A DNA stretch of 60,782 nucleotides, taken from the NCBI GenBank assembly GCA_002786915.1, contig PCUV01000082.1, positions 32,809 to 93,590 of the forward strand, in the 5' to 3' direction. The stretch comes from Comamonadaceae bacterium CG12_big_fil_rev_8_21_14_0_65_59_15 (lineage in GTDB: Bacteria > Pseudomonadota > Gammaproteobacteria > Burkholderiales > Burkholderiaceae_C). The notes beneath the pieces are model-generated. The model searched no databases, was not told where the DNA came from, and saw only the letters and a program-made list of their open reading frames with translations. Made by a program: the position numbers and the translations under genes. Position 1 is the first letter of the stretch. Each line of letters begins with the position of its first letter. Below, one piece after another: positions 51,598-60,782 of this stretch.

Positions 51598-52260
51598 ATG
51601 TTGACCGGAACCTCTTCCGCGACCGTGACCAACCCAGCTACCGTGGGTGCGAGCACCAGCACAACCAGCAGCACCTCCAGCATGGACGCTGCGCAAGACC
51701 GGTTCTTGAAATTGCTGGTGGCCCAGCTCAACAACCAGGACCCCATGAACCCGATGGACAACGCCCAAATGACCAGTCAGATGGCGCAAATCAACACCGT
51801 CACGGGCATCCAGCAGGTCAACGACACGCTCAAAAGCATGGCTGAGCAATTCACCGCCATGCAGGTATTGCAGGGCTCAAACCTGGTGGGGCATGACGTG
51901 CTGCTCAAGGGCAACACGCTGGCCATCAACAACGGTAGCGCTGAAGGTGCCATCGACCTGAGTGCGCGCGCGGAAAGCGTCAAGGTTGAGGTGCTGTCGC
52001 CCGGCGGGCAGGTGGTTGACAGCTTTGACCTGGGTGCACTCGACGCTGGCCAACACGCCTTTACCTGGGACGCCAGCAGCTACGCCTACGGCGGCACCCC
52101 CAGCTACAGGGTCTCGGCCACGCTGGGTGGCAAGCCCATTGAGAACACCGCATTGACGCGCGCCACCGTGCAATCGGTGGGCAGCAGCAATGGCGCCATG
52201 AACGTTCAACTGCAAGATGGTAGTTCGGTGGCCTACAACGCCATCCAGGCCGTTTTGTAA
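51598..52260 (+). CDS. flgD: Hook assembly scaffold FlgD
   Basis: 220 residues. The N-terminal DRFLKLLVAQLNNQDPMNPM is the FlgD signature, followed by a FlgD Ig-like / tudor-like region with GAHAFTWDA-type and YRVSATLGGKPI segments. It caps the growing hook and is released at completion. AGGA precedes the ATG. Confidence 0.97.
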   Translation: MLTGTSSATVTNPATVGASTSTTSSTSSMDAAQDRFLKLLVAQLNNQDPMNPMDNAQMTSQMAQINTVTGIQQVNDTLKSMAEQFTAMQVLQGSNLVGHDVLLKGNTLAINNGSAEGAIDLSARAESVKVEVLSPGGQVVDSFDLGALDAGQHAFTWDASSYAYGGTPSYRVSATLGGKPIENTALTRATVQSVGSSNGAMNVQLQDGSSVAYNAIQAVL

Positions 52261-52290
52261 TTTTTTTATTGATACACCAAGGAAATCATC

Positions 52291-53538
52291 ATGTCATTTC
52301 AAACCGGACTCTCAGGACTCAACGCCTCCAGCCGTAGCCTGGACGTGATCGGCCACAACATTGCCAACGCCAACACCGTCGGCATGAAATCGTCGCGCGC
52401 GGAGTTTGGTGATTTGGTTGCGTCATCGCTAGGTGTATCGGGCGGCTCCAACCAGGCTGGCATTGGTGTTGGTCTGGCAGCGATCGCCCAGCAGTTCACC
52501 CAAGGCAATATCACCACCACCGGCAATAGCCTAGACGTATCCATCAACGGCGGCGGATTTTTCCAGCTCACGCAAACTGACGGATCAATCGCCTACACCC
52601 GCGACGGCCAATTCAAGCTGGATAAAGACGGCTATATCCTCACCAACTCAGGTGCCAACGTCATGGGATATCCGACCGACCAAAGTGGCACAGCCACCAG
52701 CGTGGCAGTGCAAAAACTGCAATTACCCACCAGTGCGCCCATTCCGGCCAGCGCCACCGCTACCATCACCGCAGAGTTCAACCTGGATGCGCGCGCGCCC
52801 GTCGCTGCGTCTGTTATCCCCCCGACGCCACGCACCACCTACGGCACATCGTTGACGGTGTATGACTCGCAGGGCGCAGAAGTGCCCGTGAGCTTGTATT
52901 TTGAGCGAGTTGCTTCGACAGTTGCTGATCCCGCCGCAGTGCCACCCGTTTCAGCCACCGACAACTGGGACGTCTATGACGTCGCCACCGGCGGCGCTCC
53001 CCTGTTCCAGATGCAATTCAACGCCAATGGCAAACTGACCGCGCCAGCTGTATCCCCCACATTGACGATCGCCACACCATCGACCACCACGCCCGACATC
53101 AGCGCCGCACTCGACATCAGCAAGGTCACCCAATTTGGCTCGTCATTTGCTGTTTCCAACCTTACCCAAGATGGTTACCCGCCGGGGGAACTGACCGGTT
53201 TGAGCATTGGCGAAAGCGGCGTCATCACCACGCGCTACTCCAACGGGCAAACCTTGTCCTCGGGGCAAATTAGCCTGGCAGATTTCCGCAATATCCAGGG
53301 CTTGCAGCCACTCGGCGGCAACTCCTGGGCCGCTACCTTTGACTCGGGTCTGCCGGTGCAAGGGCAGCCTGGTGTTGGTAAGTTTGGTGCCTTGCGAGCG
53401 GGTGCACTGGAAGAGTCCAACGTGGATCTGACCTCTGAGCTGGTCAACATGATGACAGCGCAACGTGCTTACCAAGCCAATGCGCAAACCATCAAGACGC
53501 AAGACCAGATCATGTCCACACTGGTGAACCTGCGCTGA
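52291..53538 (+). CDS. flgE: Flagellar hook protein FlgE
   Basis: 415 residues. N-terminal SGLNASSRSLDVIGHNIANA and C-terminal ELVNMMTAQRAYQANAQTIK, both coiled-coil ends of hook proteins, enclose a variable Ala/Thr/Pro-rich middle. FTQGNITTTGNSLDVSINGG is the conserved D0/D1 junction. It polymerises into the hook. Confidence 0.97.
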   Translation: MSFQTGLSGLNASSRSLDVIGHNIANANTVGMKSSRAEFGDLVASSLGVSGGSNQAGIGVGLAAIAQQFTQGNITTTGNSLDVSINGGGFFQLTQTDGSIAYTRDGQFKLDKDGYILTNSGANVMGYPTDQSGTATSVAVQKLQLPTSAPIPASATATITAEFNLDARAPVAASVIPPTPRTTYGTSLTVYDSQGAEVPVSLYFERVASTVADPAAVPPVSATDNWDVYDVATGGAPLFQMQFNANGKLTAPAVSPTLTIATPSTTTPDISAALDISKVTQFGSSFAVSNLTQDGYPPGELTGLSIGESGVITTRYSNGQTLSSGQISLADFRNIQGLQPLGGNSWAATFDSGLPVQGQPGVGKFGALRAGALEESNVDLTSELVNMMTAQRAYQANAQTIKTQDQIMSTLVNLR

Positions 53539-53572
53539 TGTGCGGCCTAACAAACTTTGACCAAGAGCCTGT

Positions 53573-54313
53573 ATGGACCGTCTGATTTACACCTCCATGA
53601 CCGGTGCCAACGCCGCCGCGCAACGTCAGGCGATGCTGGCCAACAACCTGGCCAACGTGTCCACCAACGGTTTTCGCGCCGAGTTGTCCACCTACCGTTC
53701 GGTGCCCGTGAATGGCGACGGCGCCAGCACCCGGGTAATGGCCATCGAAGCCACGCCGGGCTGGCTTGACCTTCCCGGCAGCCCGCAACGCACCGGCCGC
53801 GCTATGGATGCCATGACCGCTGGCAACAGCTGGTTTGCCGTACAGGGCCGTGACGGCACCGAGGCTTACACACGCAATGGGTCGTTTGAGGTGGATGCCA
53901 CCGGCACGATGACCACCAACACTGGGCTGGTCGTCTTGAGCGACGGCGGCGCGCCCATTACCGTGCCTGCGGGTGCAGAGGTCACCCTGGGCAGCGACGG
54001 CATCCTGACCGCCAAGGTAGGCAAACAGCCGCCCGCTGGCATTGGCCGCCTGAAACTGGCCACCCCGGCAGCAGAAGACCCGCTCAAACGCGGCGGCGAC
54101 GGACTATTCCGCACCACCAGCGGCGAACCCATGCCCAACGATACCACCGCGCGGCTGCAGTTGGGCGTGATCGAAGGCTCCAACGTGAACGCCATTGCCA
54201 CCATGGTGGACATGATCCAGACGGCGCGCCAATTTGACGCGCAAACCCGCTTGATGCAGACCGCCGAGGCCGACGACCGCGCCGCCGCACAACTGCTCAG
54301 CATGCAGGGCTAA
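53573..54313 (+). CDS. flgF: Flagellar rod protein FlgF
   Basis: 246 residues. The N-terminus MDRLIYTSMTGANAAAQRQA is the FlgF type, with [15 protein letters not shown]. The C-terminal NVNAIATMVDMIQTARQFDA helix is present. It forms part of the rod. The 102-bp gap to flgG is AT-rich and holds a stem-loop. Confidence 0.97.
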   Translation: MDRLIYTSMTGANAAAQRQAMLANNLANVSTNGFRAELSTYRSVPVNGDGASTRVMAIEATPGWLDLPGSPQRTGRAMDAMTAGNSWFAVQGRDGTEAYTRNGSFEVDATGTMTTNTGLVVLSDGGAPITVPAGAEVTLGSDGILTAKVGKQPPAGIGRLKLATPAAEDPLKRGGDGLFRTTSGEPMPNDTTARLQLGVIEGSNVNAIATMVDMIQTARQFDAQTRLMQTAEADDRAAAQLLSMQG

Positions 54314-54331
54314 ACCAGTTATCAGTTTTTA

Positions 54332-54386
54332 GTTATTAGTGATTAGTAACAACCTGACTTCCGACTTCCGACTAACGACTAATAAC
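54332..54386. repeat. AT-rich stem-loop and short tandem repeats between flgF and flgG
   Basis: GTTATTAGTGATTAGT (54332-54347) pairs with ACTAACGACTAATAAC (54371-54386) at 14 of 16 positions. The loop contains CCGACTT-like heptamers repeated end to end. The composition is clearly different from the flanking flagellar genes. It may mark an mRNA processing point. Confidence 0.5.
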
Positions 54387-54415
54387 AAACAACTACCGAC
54401 CAACCGAGAAAAATC

Positions 54416-55198
54416 ATGATCAACTCCCTGTGGATCTCCAAAACGGGCATGGAAGCCCAGCAAATGCAGCTGGACGTGATTTCCAACAACCTCGCCAACG
54501 TTTCCACCAACGGCTTCAAGCGCGCAAGCGCCGTGTTTGAAGACCTGATGTACCAGAACCTGCGCCAGGTGGGATCTAACAGCACCGAACAATCCACCTT
54601 ACCCACCGGACTGCAAGTCGGCTTGGGCGTGCGCACCGTGGCCACCAGCCGCTCGTTCGCGCAGGGCAATCTACAACAAAGTAGCAACAAGCTCGACGTC
54701 GCGATCCAGGGCGACGGCTTCTTCCAGGTCACCCTGGCCGACGGCACCACCGCTTACTCGCGCGACGGCGCGTTCCAGGTCAACTCGGCCGGTACGCTGG
54801 TCACCGCCACGGGTTTGCCCATCGCCAATGGGGTCACTATCCCCACGAATGCAACTTCGGTCACGATCGCCGGCGACGGCACGGTCAGCGCCACCATCTC
54901 GGGCAACACGGCGCCGCAGCAGATTGGAACGATTGCGCTGGCGCGGTTTATCAACCCGGCTGGGCTGTCACCGCTGGGCAATAACATGTACGCCGAAAGC
55001 GCCGCCTCGGGCCAGCCGCAGGTTGGCACACCTGGCGCAGACGGCATGGGTACGCTGATGCAGGGTTTTGTGGAAACCTCCAACGTGAATGTGGTGCAAG
55101 AACTGGTCACCATGATCCAGACCCAGCGTGCCTATGAAATGAATTCCAAAGCGATCCAGACCTCAGACCAGATGCTGCAAAAGCTGGGCCAGCTTTAA
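54416..55198 (+). CDS. flgG: Flagellar distal rod protein FlgG
   Basis: 260 residues, the standard FlgG length. It starts [20 protein letters not shown] with [20 protein letters not shown] and ends with [20 protein letters not shown]. It builds the distal rod through the L and P rings. The ribosome site is weak (GAGAAAAATC). Confidence 0.98.
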   Translation: MINSLWISKTGMEAQQMQLDVISNNLANVSTNGFKRASAVFEDLMYQNLRQVGSNSTEQSTLPTGLQVGLGVRTVATSRSFAQGNLQQSSNKLDVAIQGDGFFQVTLADGTTAYSRDGAFQVNSAGTLVTATGLPIANGVTIPTNATSVTIAGDGTVSATISGNTAPQQIGTIALARFINPAGLSPLGNNMYAESAASGQPQVGTPGADGMGTLMQGFVETSNVNVVQELVTMIQTQRAYEMNSKAIQTSDQMLQKLGQL

Positions 55199-55214
55199 GC
55201 TACCGAGGTGTCTC

Positions 55215-55934
55215 ATGTGCTGCCAAATACGCTCTTTTAAAAATAGTAACTTACGCTTTATCCATCTGAGCTGCGGGCTTTTTTTGTCATATATCCTGGC
55301 AGGATGTGCAGGATTGCCAAAATCCGTTGCGGTGGAGTTTCCGACAGCCGATCCGGTGCGTCCCTTGGCCACCACGGCACCGGTCAGCACGCCCGCCAGC
55401 GGCAGCCTGTACCAGAGGGCCAGCTACCGTCCGGCGTTTGAAGACGCGCGTGCACGCATGGTGGGCGACCAGATCACGATCCAGATCGTAGAAAAAGTCA
55501 CCGCCAGCCAGGTGTCGTCTTCCACCGCCAACCGCACCAGCTCTGGCTCCACCAGCGTCAGCGCCTTTCCATTTCTTTCGCCGCAGGACCTAGGCAACCT
55601 GAGCACCGGCACCAAATCCGCCAGCGACTTTTCCGGCAAGGGCGGAACTGAAAGCGCCAACACTTTTTACGGCACCATCACCGCCACGGTGGTCGATGTG
55701 TTGCCCAATGGTCACTTGGCGGTGGCGGGTGACAAACAAATCGGCGTGAATCAGAATGTCGATGTCATGCGCTTTAGCGGCACGATTGACCCGCGACTGA
55801 TTCAGCCCGGCAACCTGATCAATTCCACCCAAGTGGCCAACGCGCGGATGGAGTCCAGGGGCCGTGGTGCCCAAGCCGAAGCGCAAACAGTTGGCTGGTT
55901 AACACGGTTCTTTTTCAGCTTTCTGCCGTTCTAA
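55215..55934 (+). CDS. flgH: Flagellar L-ring lipoprotein FlgH
   Basis: 239 residues with a lipobox ILAGC (Cys31). Core motifs are ARMVGDQITIQIVEKVTASQ and GTITATVVDVLPNGHLAVAG, with the FSGTIDPRLI segment near the end. It forms the outer-membrane ring. The N-terminal region (about 55233-55270) resembles the dispersed repeat weakly. Confidence 0.96.
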   Translation: MCCQIRSFKNSNLRFIHLSCGLFLSYILAGCAGLPKSVAVEFPTADPVRPLATTAPVSTPASGSLYQRASYRPAFEDARARMVGDQITIQIVEKVTASQVSSSTANRTSSGSTSVSAFPFLSPQDLGNLSTGTKSASDFSGKGGTESANTFYGTITATVVDVLPNGHLAVAGDKQIGVNQNVDVMRFSGTIDPRLIQPGNLINSTQVANARMESRGRGAQAEAQTVGWLTRFFFSFLPF

Positions 55935-55969
55935 AGTTTTGCAGAATAGTGCCGAGGGATTCACCCATC

Positions 55970-57139
55970 ATGCACGCATTCAAAACACGCCTCTTGTCGA
56001 CTCTGCCGAGCAAGCCAGCCCTGCGCTGGCTGAACTGGCTGTTGGCCGCAAGCTGCCTGCTCGGCAGCCTGTGGCCGCTTGACCCGGCGCACGCGGCACG
56101 CATCAAGGAGGTGGCCGCAGTAGAGGGGGTGCGCAGCAACCAACTCACGGGTTTTGGCTTGGTGGTGGGGCTGGACGGCACGGGCGACCAGACCACGCAG
56201 ATGCCCTACACCTCGCAGGGCATGACCAATTACCTGCAACAGCTGGGCATCACGCTGCCCAGCGCGTCGGTGTCGCAGCTGCAAATGAAAAATGTTGCGG
56301 CCGTAATCGTGACAGCGCAGTTGCCCGCCTTTGCCCGGCCCGGTCAAGCCATTGACGTGAGCGTGTCCTCCGTGGGCAACTCCAAGTCGCTCAAGGGCGG
56401 CATGCTGATATCGACCCCGCTCAAAGGCGCCGACGGTGAAATTTATGCTATTGCCCAGGGCAGTCTGGTCATCGCAGGTGCAGGCGCTTCTGCGGGCGGC
56501 AGCAAGGTACAAGTCAACCACCTCAGTTCCGGCCGCATCCCTGGTGGCGCGCAGGTGGAACGCACCGTACTCACCCCGCTGCAAGAGGGCAATGGCATCA
56601 CACTGGGCTTACAAGCGAGCGACTTTCAGACCGCGCACAAGGTGGCACAAGCCATCAACACCCGCTTTGGCGCTGGCGCTGCGCAGGCCATCGACGGGCG
56701 CACCATCCGCGTCAATGCGCCTACCGAGCCCGATGCACGTGTCAGTTTCATGGCCGAGCTGGAAGAACTGTCGCTGGAGTCATCCGTCCCCTCAGCCCGT
56801 GTCGTGATCAATTCACGTACTGGCTCGATCGTGATGAACCAGGCGGTGACCCTGAAAGCCTGCGCCATTGCGCACGGCAACTTGTCGATTAGCATCACCA
56901 ACACGCCGTCCGTAAGCCAACCCAACGCGCTGGCGCAGGGGCAAACTGCTGTGACCAACAAGGCCGACATCCAGATTCGGCAAGAGCCAGGCATGTTGAT
57001 CGAGTTGCCGCAGGCGGCCCAGTTGTCGGACGTGGTGCGCGCGCTCAATTCCCTGGGAGCCACACCGCAAGACCTATTGGCTATTTTGCAAGCTATCAAG
57101 GCCGCAGGCGCCCTAGACGCCGAGCTGGAGGTGATCTGA
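55970..57139 (+). CDS. flgI: Flagellar P-ring protein FlgI
   Basis: 389 residues from ATG 55970; a GTG seven codons earlier has no ribosome site. A signal peptide ends near DPAHA. Typical segments are NQLTGFGLVVGLDGTGDQT, KNVAAVIVTAQLPAFARPGQ and the C-terminal LSDVVRALNSLGATPQDLL. It is assembled by FlgA in the periplasm. Its TGA shares a base with the flgJ ATG. Confidence 0.97.
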   Translation: MHAFKTRLLSTLPSKPALRWLNWLLAASCLLGSLWPLDPAHAARIKEVAAVEGVRSNQLTGFGLVVGLDGTGDQTTQMPYTSQGMTNYLQQLGITLPSASVSQLQMKNVAAVIVTAQLPAFARPGQAIDVSVSSVGNSKSLKGGMLISTPLKGADGEIYAIAQGSLVIAGAGASAGGSKVQVNHLSSGRIPGGAQVERTVLTPLQEGNGITLGLQASDFQTAHKVAQAINTRFGAGAAQAIDGRTIRVNAPTEPDARVSFMAELEELSLESSVPSARVVINSRTGSIVMNQAVTLKACAIAHGNLSISITNTPSVSQPNALAQGQTAVTNKADIQIRQEPGMLIELPQAAQLSDVVRALNSLGATPQDLLAILQAIKAAGALDAELEVI

Positions 57140-58083
57140 TGAGCCTGGGCTCTTCCGTCAACCTGAACAACGCGCTGGCCGCAGATGCGAATTCGCTGAG
57201 CACGCTCAAAGCGCAAGCACGCGACAAGACGCCCGAAGCGATTCGGGAAACGGCGCGCCAGTTTGAGTCGCTGTTCATGCGTGAGCTGATCAAAAGCATG
57301 CGCGAAGCCTCCATGAAGTCGGGCCTGCTCGACAACCCCGGCAGCGACCTGGGCACGGACCTGCTGGACCAGCAATTTGCGGTCAAGATGTCGGGCCAAC
57401 CCGGCGGCCTGTCGGATCTGATTGCGGCGCAGTTGGCGCGCCAGATGGGGGTAGAGATGCCCGCAGGTGGCCTGAACGCTGACGCGCCGCCCGCAACGCC
57501 CCTGACCCCGTACAAAACGTCCACCCCCACCAGCGCCCTGCAAAAAACGTCGTCGCTGGCAGCCTATGGCACACAACCGGTGCAGACCAGCACCTCGCCC
57601 AGCGGCTTTGTTGCGCAACACAGCGCTGCCGCAGCGCGTATTGAACAAGAAACCGGCATCCCCGCCAGCTACATGCTGGGTCAGGCGGGCCATGAAACGG
57701 GTTGGGGACAACACAACATCCGCATGAAAGACGGCACGCCGTCGCACAACCTGTTTGGCATCAAGGCCGGAGCTGGCTGGCGTGGCAAAGTGGCAGAAGT
57801 CACCACCACCGAATATGTGAACGGTGTGGCGCAAAAACACGTGGCCACATTCCGCGCCTATGCGTCTGAGGATGAATCGTTTCGGGACTACGCGCGGCTG
57901 ATCACGCAGGCACCCCGCTACGCCCGGGTAGCCCAACACACGGGCTCGGCACAGGCCTTTGCCAACAGCCTGCAACAGGCCGGCTATGCCACCGACCCCC
58001 AGTACGCGGTCAAACTGAGCCGCGCCATTGAAACCACGCAACGCGTGCAACAACGCATGACGCTGGTGGCAAGCGCATCATGA
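57139..58083 (+). CDS. flgJ: Flagellar rod cap / peptidoglycan hydrolase FlgJ
   Basis: 314 residues, the dual-domain type. The N-terminal rod-binding part has ARQFESLFMRELIKSMREAS and LLDQQFAVKM. The C-terminal glucosaminidase part (about 155-310) carries LGQAGHETGWGQ with its catalytic glutamate, then NLFGIKAGAGWRGK. It caps the rod and opens the wall for it. Its end overlaps flgK by 4 bp. Confidence 0.96.
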   Translation: MSLGSSVNLNNALAADANSLSTLKAQARDKTPEAIRETARQFESLFMRELIKSMREASMKSGLLDNPGSDLGTDLLDQQFAVKMSGQPGGLSDLIAAQLARQMGVEMPAGGLNADAPPATPLTPYKTSTPTSALQKTSSLAAYGTQPVQTSTSPSGFVAQHSAAAARIEQETGIPASYMLGQAGHETGWGQHNIRMKDGTPSHNLFGIKAGAGWRGKVAEVTTTEYVNGVAQKHVATFRAYASEDESFRDYARLITQAPRYARVAQHTGSAQAFANSLQQAGYATDPQYAVKLSRAIETTQRVQQRMTLVASAS

Positions 58084-60017
58084 GCGGCGTTCTGAACGTT
58101 GCCACACGCGGCCTACTGGCCAGCCAGACCGTGTTGCAAACGGCGGGCAACAACATTGCCAACGTCAACACGCCCGGCTATTCACGCCAAAGCGCGGTGC
58201 TGCAAACGGTAGAAGGTCAATTTACCGGCGGCGGCTACGTCGGCAAAGGGGTGGATGTCACTACCATCGAACGCAATTACAGCGAGTTTCTGACACGCCA
58301 AGCCGCCTTGGCGGGTGCTGCCGCTGCGGGCGATACAGCGCGCGCAGACAAGCTGGCGCAACTGCAAGAGCTGTTTCCGGGCGGCACCAGCGGGCTGGGC
58401 GCGTCCATTACCGACATGCTGAACGCGTTTTCTGACGTGGCCAGCGCCCCCACCGACCTGACCGCGCGCACCGTGGTGCTCACCCGTGTGAGCGAGACTG
58501 CGTCGCGTATGCGCAGTGCTTCCACTACGCTGGACGACCTGCAATTGGGCACCCAACAAGAGCTGTCACAAAAAGTCAGCGCCATCAACAGCCTAGCCAA
58601 CAACGTTGCCGACGTAAACGACAAAATTGCGCGTGCCATGGGCACTGGCCAAACACCCAATGACCTGTTGGATCGGCGTGACCAGCTGGTACGCGAACTC
58701 AACCAGTACATCCAGACCAGTTCCATTGCTGCCACCGACGGCACGGTGGGTATTTTTGTCGGTGGTAGTCAGGCCCTGGTGCTAGGCACCACCGTGGCAC
58801 CCTTAAAAGTTGTGGCCGACGACTTTAGCGACCCGCTCAAAAGCCGTCTGGCCATCACGCGCAATGGGCAAACCATCAACCTCGACGAAGCCATGCTCGG
58901 TGGTGGCGAGGTGCCGGGCTTGCTGCGTTTTCAGAACACCGACCTGGTCGAGGCGCGCAACCTGCTGGGCCGCCTGACGCTGGTCGTCAGCACCAGCCTG
59001 AACACACAGAACAAGTTGGGGTTGGATCTGGATGGCAACCCGGGCGGTAACCTGTTTACGCCGACGGATCTGAACACGGGGGGCAATATCCTCAAGCCTG
59101 CCGGTCAGACCAGCACCACGCTGTCGCTAGCCATTGCCGACGTGACCAAGTTTGCCGTTTCTGACTACGAAGTCAACTTTACCGGGGCTACCACCGGCAG
59201 CATCACGCGCAAGACAGACGGCGTGGTGACCAATTTTGACTTTGCCACACTCACCCCGGTGGTGATCGACGGATTGAGTCTGACTAAAAATCTTACCGAC
59301 GCCACTGCAGGTGACCGCTTTTTGCTCAAACCCTTCAGCACCTCGGCCAGCGACATCAGCGCCGAGTTTTCCACCCCACGCGCACTGGCCGTGGCCAGCC
59401 CGTTCGTCGGCAAAATGGATGCCGCCAATACGGGCAGTTTGCAACTATCGACCCTGAGCGCTAAAACAAACGCCACCACGCCGCCGCAGCCGTCGCCGGT
59501 GGTGCTGACCTTTACCGGCAGCAACAGCTACACGCGCAGCGACGAACTGCCGCTGGCCAATGCGACCCCTTTCACCTACATGTCGGGGCAAGCCATTACC
59601 GCCGCCGACTGGTCGCTGGTGCTGCAAGGCGCGCCCAAGACCGGAGACACGTTCACCGTGCTGGGCATCAAGGACGCAGCCAACAACAATGGCGTGGACT
59701 ACAAACTCAACGCCGGTAATGCCAACGCCATGATGGCGCTGCGCGACGCAGCCACCTTTGACGGCGCGGCGCTGACTGACGGCTATGCGGGCATGATTGC
59801 CCAGATCGGTATTCGCACGCAAAGTGCCAACTACGCGGCAAAAGTTTCTGGTGTGATTGCCTCCAACATGGAAACCGACCGCACCAGCGTGTCGGGCGTC
59901 AATCTGGACGAAGAGGCTTCCAAGCTGATCCAGTACCAACAGGCGTATCAAGCCTCGGCCAAGGTCATTCAAGTGGCCAAAGGCATTTTTGACACGCTGA
60001 TCCAGTCGATGAACTAG
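58080..60017 (+). CDS. flgK: Hook-filament junction protein FlgK
   Basis: 645 residues. N-terminal TRGLLASQTVLQTAGNNIAN with NTPGYSRQSAVLQT, and C-terminal VSGVNLDEEASKLIQYQQAY, are the conserved coiled-coil ends. The long middle (about 340-560) is Thr/Ala-rich and variable. It links hook and filament and is carried by FlgN. flgL follows after 59 bp. Confidence 0.97.
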   Translation: MSGVLNVATRGLLASQTVLQTAGNNIANVNTPGYSRQSAVLQTVEGQFTGGGYVGKGVDVTTIERNYSEFLTRQAALAGAAAAGDTARADKLAQLQELFPGGTSGLGASITDMLNAFSDVASAPTDLTARTVVLTRVSETASRMRSASTTLDDLQLGTQQELSQKVSAINSLANNVADVNDKIARAMGTGQTPNDLLDRRDQLVRELNQYIQTSSIAATDGTVGIFVGGSQALVLGTTVAPLKVVADDFSDPLKSRLAITRNGQTINLDEAMLGGGEVPGLLRFQNTDLVEARNLLGRLTLVVSTSLNTQNKLGLDLDGNPGGNLFTPTDLNTGGNILKPAGQTSTTLSLAIADVTKFAVSDYEVNFTGATTGSITRKTDGVVTNFDFATLTPVVIDGLSLTKNLTDATAGDRFLLKPFSTSASDISAEFSTPRALAVASPFVGKMDAANTGSLQLSTLSAKTNATTPPQPSPVVLTFTGSNSYTRSDELPLANATPFTYMSGQAITAADWSLVLQGAPKTGDTFTVLGIKDAANNNGVDYKLNAGNANAMMALRDAATFDGAALTDGYAGMIAQIGIRTQSANYAAKVSGVIASNMETDRTSVSGVNLDEEASKLIQYQQAYQASAKVIQVAKGIFDTLIQSMN

Positions 60018-60076
60018 CCACTTGCGCACGCATTAACCCTTGGCTCAAACGCTACACCCCATAACGGGAGCCCACC

Positions 60077-60782
60077 ATGTCCATGTCGTTTAACCGCGTC
60101 GCCACCGCCAACACCTACGACCGCGCCATAGGCAACGTTTCGGCGCGCGGCACTGCGCTGTCCAACCTGCAAGAAAACCTGACCTCTGGCAAGCGCGTGG
60201 TGCGCGCCAGCGACGACCCCACGGCCGCTGCCAACGCCGAGCGCGCCATGACGCGCATCAGCCGCATCGCTACCGATCAGCGAGCCCTGGAGTCCCAGCG
60301 CAACACCATCGCGCAAGCCGAAAGCACGCTGGGCCAGGCCACCGACGTGCTACAGCGCTTTCGCGAGCTGGTGGTAAGCGCGGGCAATGCGGTGCACAGC
60401 AGCGCCGAGCGCAGGTCGATTGCGGTGGAGTTGCAAGGACTGCGCGACCAGGTGTTCTCTTTGGCCAACGCCAAGGATACCAACGGCATGCCGCTGTTTG
60501 GCGCCCTGGCCAGCGCACTGGCACCGTTTGTCGGTTCGCAAGCCAGCGCGCCTGACTACACCTTTCAGGGGCTGCCGGGGCAGGCCGCCAGCAGCGACGT
60601 GGCGATTCCGTTTAGCCTGAACGGTGACGCCGCGTTCATGTTGCAAAGTGCGCGTGACGCGTCGTACAACGTGCAGAACGGCAACGCTGCCTCACAATTG
60701 CAAACCAGCGCTGTCACGATGACCAATTCAGCACTGGTCAACGGATCGTCGTACAACATCAGCAACATCGCCGTCTCGGCGG
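60077..60782 (+). CDS. flgL: Hook-filament junction protein FlgL (partial, runs off the window)
   Basis: 235 codons are present; the 3' end is outside the window. The start MSMSFNRVATANTYDRAI, then NLQENLTSGKRVVRASDDP and RIATDQRALESQRNTIAQAE, is the flagellin-like N-terminal helix pair of FlgL. ACGGGAG precedes ATG 60077. It completes the hook-filament junction with FlgK. Confidence 0.95.
   Translation, partial: MSMSFNRVATANTYDRAIGNVSARGTALSNLQENLTSGKRVVRASDDPTAAANAERAMTRISRIATDQRALESQRNTIAQAESTLGQATDVLQRFRELVVSAGNAVHSSAERRSIAVELQGLRDQVFSLANAKDTNGMPLFGALASALAPFVGSQASAPDYTFQGLPGQAASSDVAIPFSLNGDAAFMLQSARDASYNVQNGNAASQLQTSAVTMTNSALVNGSSYNISNIAVSA

Noticed and set aside
54350..54390. Possible CRISPR-like or tandem repeat array between flgF and flgG
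   Set aside because: Units are only about 7 bp and imperfect, with no spacers and no cas genes.

Overview
The window reads as chromosome of a beta-proteobacterium of the order Burkholderiales, most likely a Rhodoferax-like member of the Comamonadaceae. The reasons are the GC-rich, K12-style protein families, the xseB-ispA-dxs order, the flhDC-motAB-cheYZ-flhBAFG-fliA flagellar order, and a dispersed short repeat of a kind I remember from comamonad genomes. The genus is an inference from gene order and protein style. No rRNA, tRNA or CRISPR array was seen.

Layout. 1-5.2 kb: a LOG-type phosphoribohydrolase, a patatin-like lipoprotein, a multi-PAS diguanylate cyclase and ElbB. 5.5-13.3 kb: a two-gene minus-strand operon encoding a giant 2-oxoacid:ferredoxin oxidoreductase with its own C-terminal ferredoxin-like domain, followed by a single-chain Nfn-like flavoprotein (GltD-like half plus ferredoxin-NADP reductase-like half). 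13.7-17.5 kb: an AcoR-type sigma-54 activator, divergent from an NAD-dependent aldehyde dehydrogenase with a visible sigma-54 promoter and upstream direct repeats. 17.6-22.9 kb: an accessory stretch with two DUF779 genes (one carrying an internal deletion), a DUF433 antitoxin with a wrecked DUF5615 toxin, YnfA, HigBA, a DUF4143 ATPase and VapBC. 22.9-26.5 kb: a tungstate ABC transporter (tupBCA) divergent from a ModE/PBP-like regulator. A 31-bp element at this locus recurs with two mismatches beside the aldehyde dehydrogenase regulator.

26.7-32.2 kb: a TRAP transporter whose membrane genes and binding-protein gene flank a chemoreceptor carrying its Cache-like domain at the C-terminus. A small MITE-like element lies just upstream of the receptor. 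32.4-38.6 kb: isoprenoid precursor genes (dxs, ispA, with xseB), a Rieske oxygenase, an EamA permease and a two-domain sulfurtransferase.

38.8-60.8 kb: flagellar and motility genes. FlhDC is the master regulator; MotAB the stator; CheY and CheZ the motor signalling pair; FlhB and FlhA export-gate proteins; FlhF and a degenerate FlhG-like protein follow; FliA is sigma-28, opposed by FlgM behind a clear sigma-28 promoter; FlgN is the chaperone. flgBCDEFGHIJKL encodes rod, hook, rings and junction, with flgL cut by the window end.

Points most worth following: the fused 2-oxoacid oxidoreductase/Nfn pair; the element shared by the tungstate and aldehyde loci; the slippage-deleted DUF779 paralogue; the repeat family read in frame inside three genes; and the chemoreceptor with a cytoplasmic C-terminal Cache-like domain.
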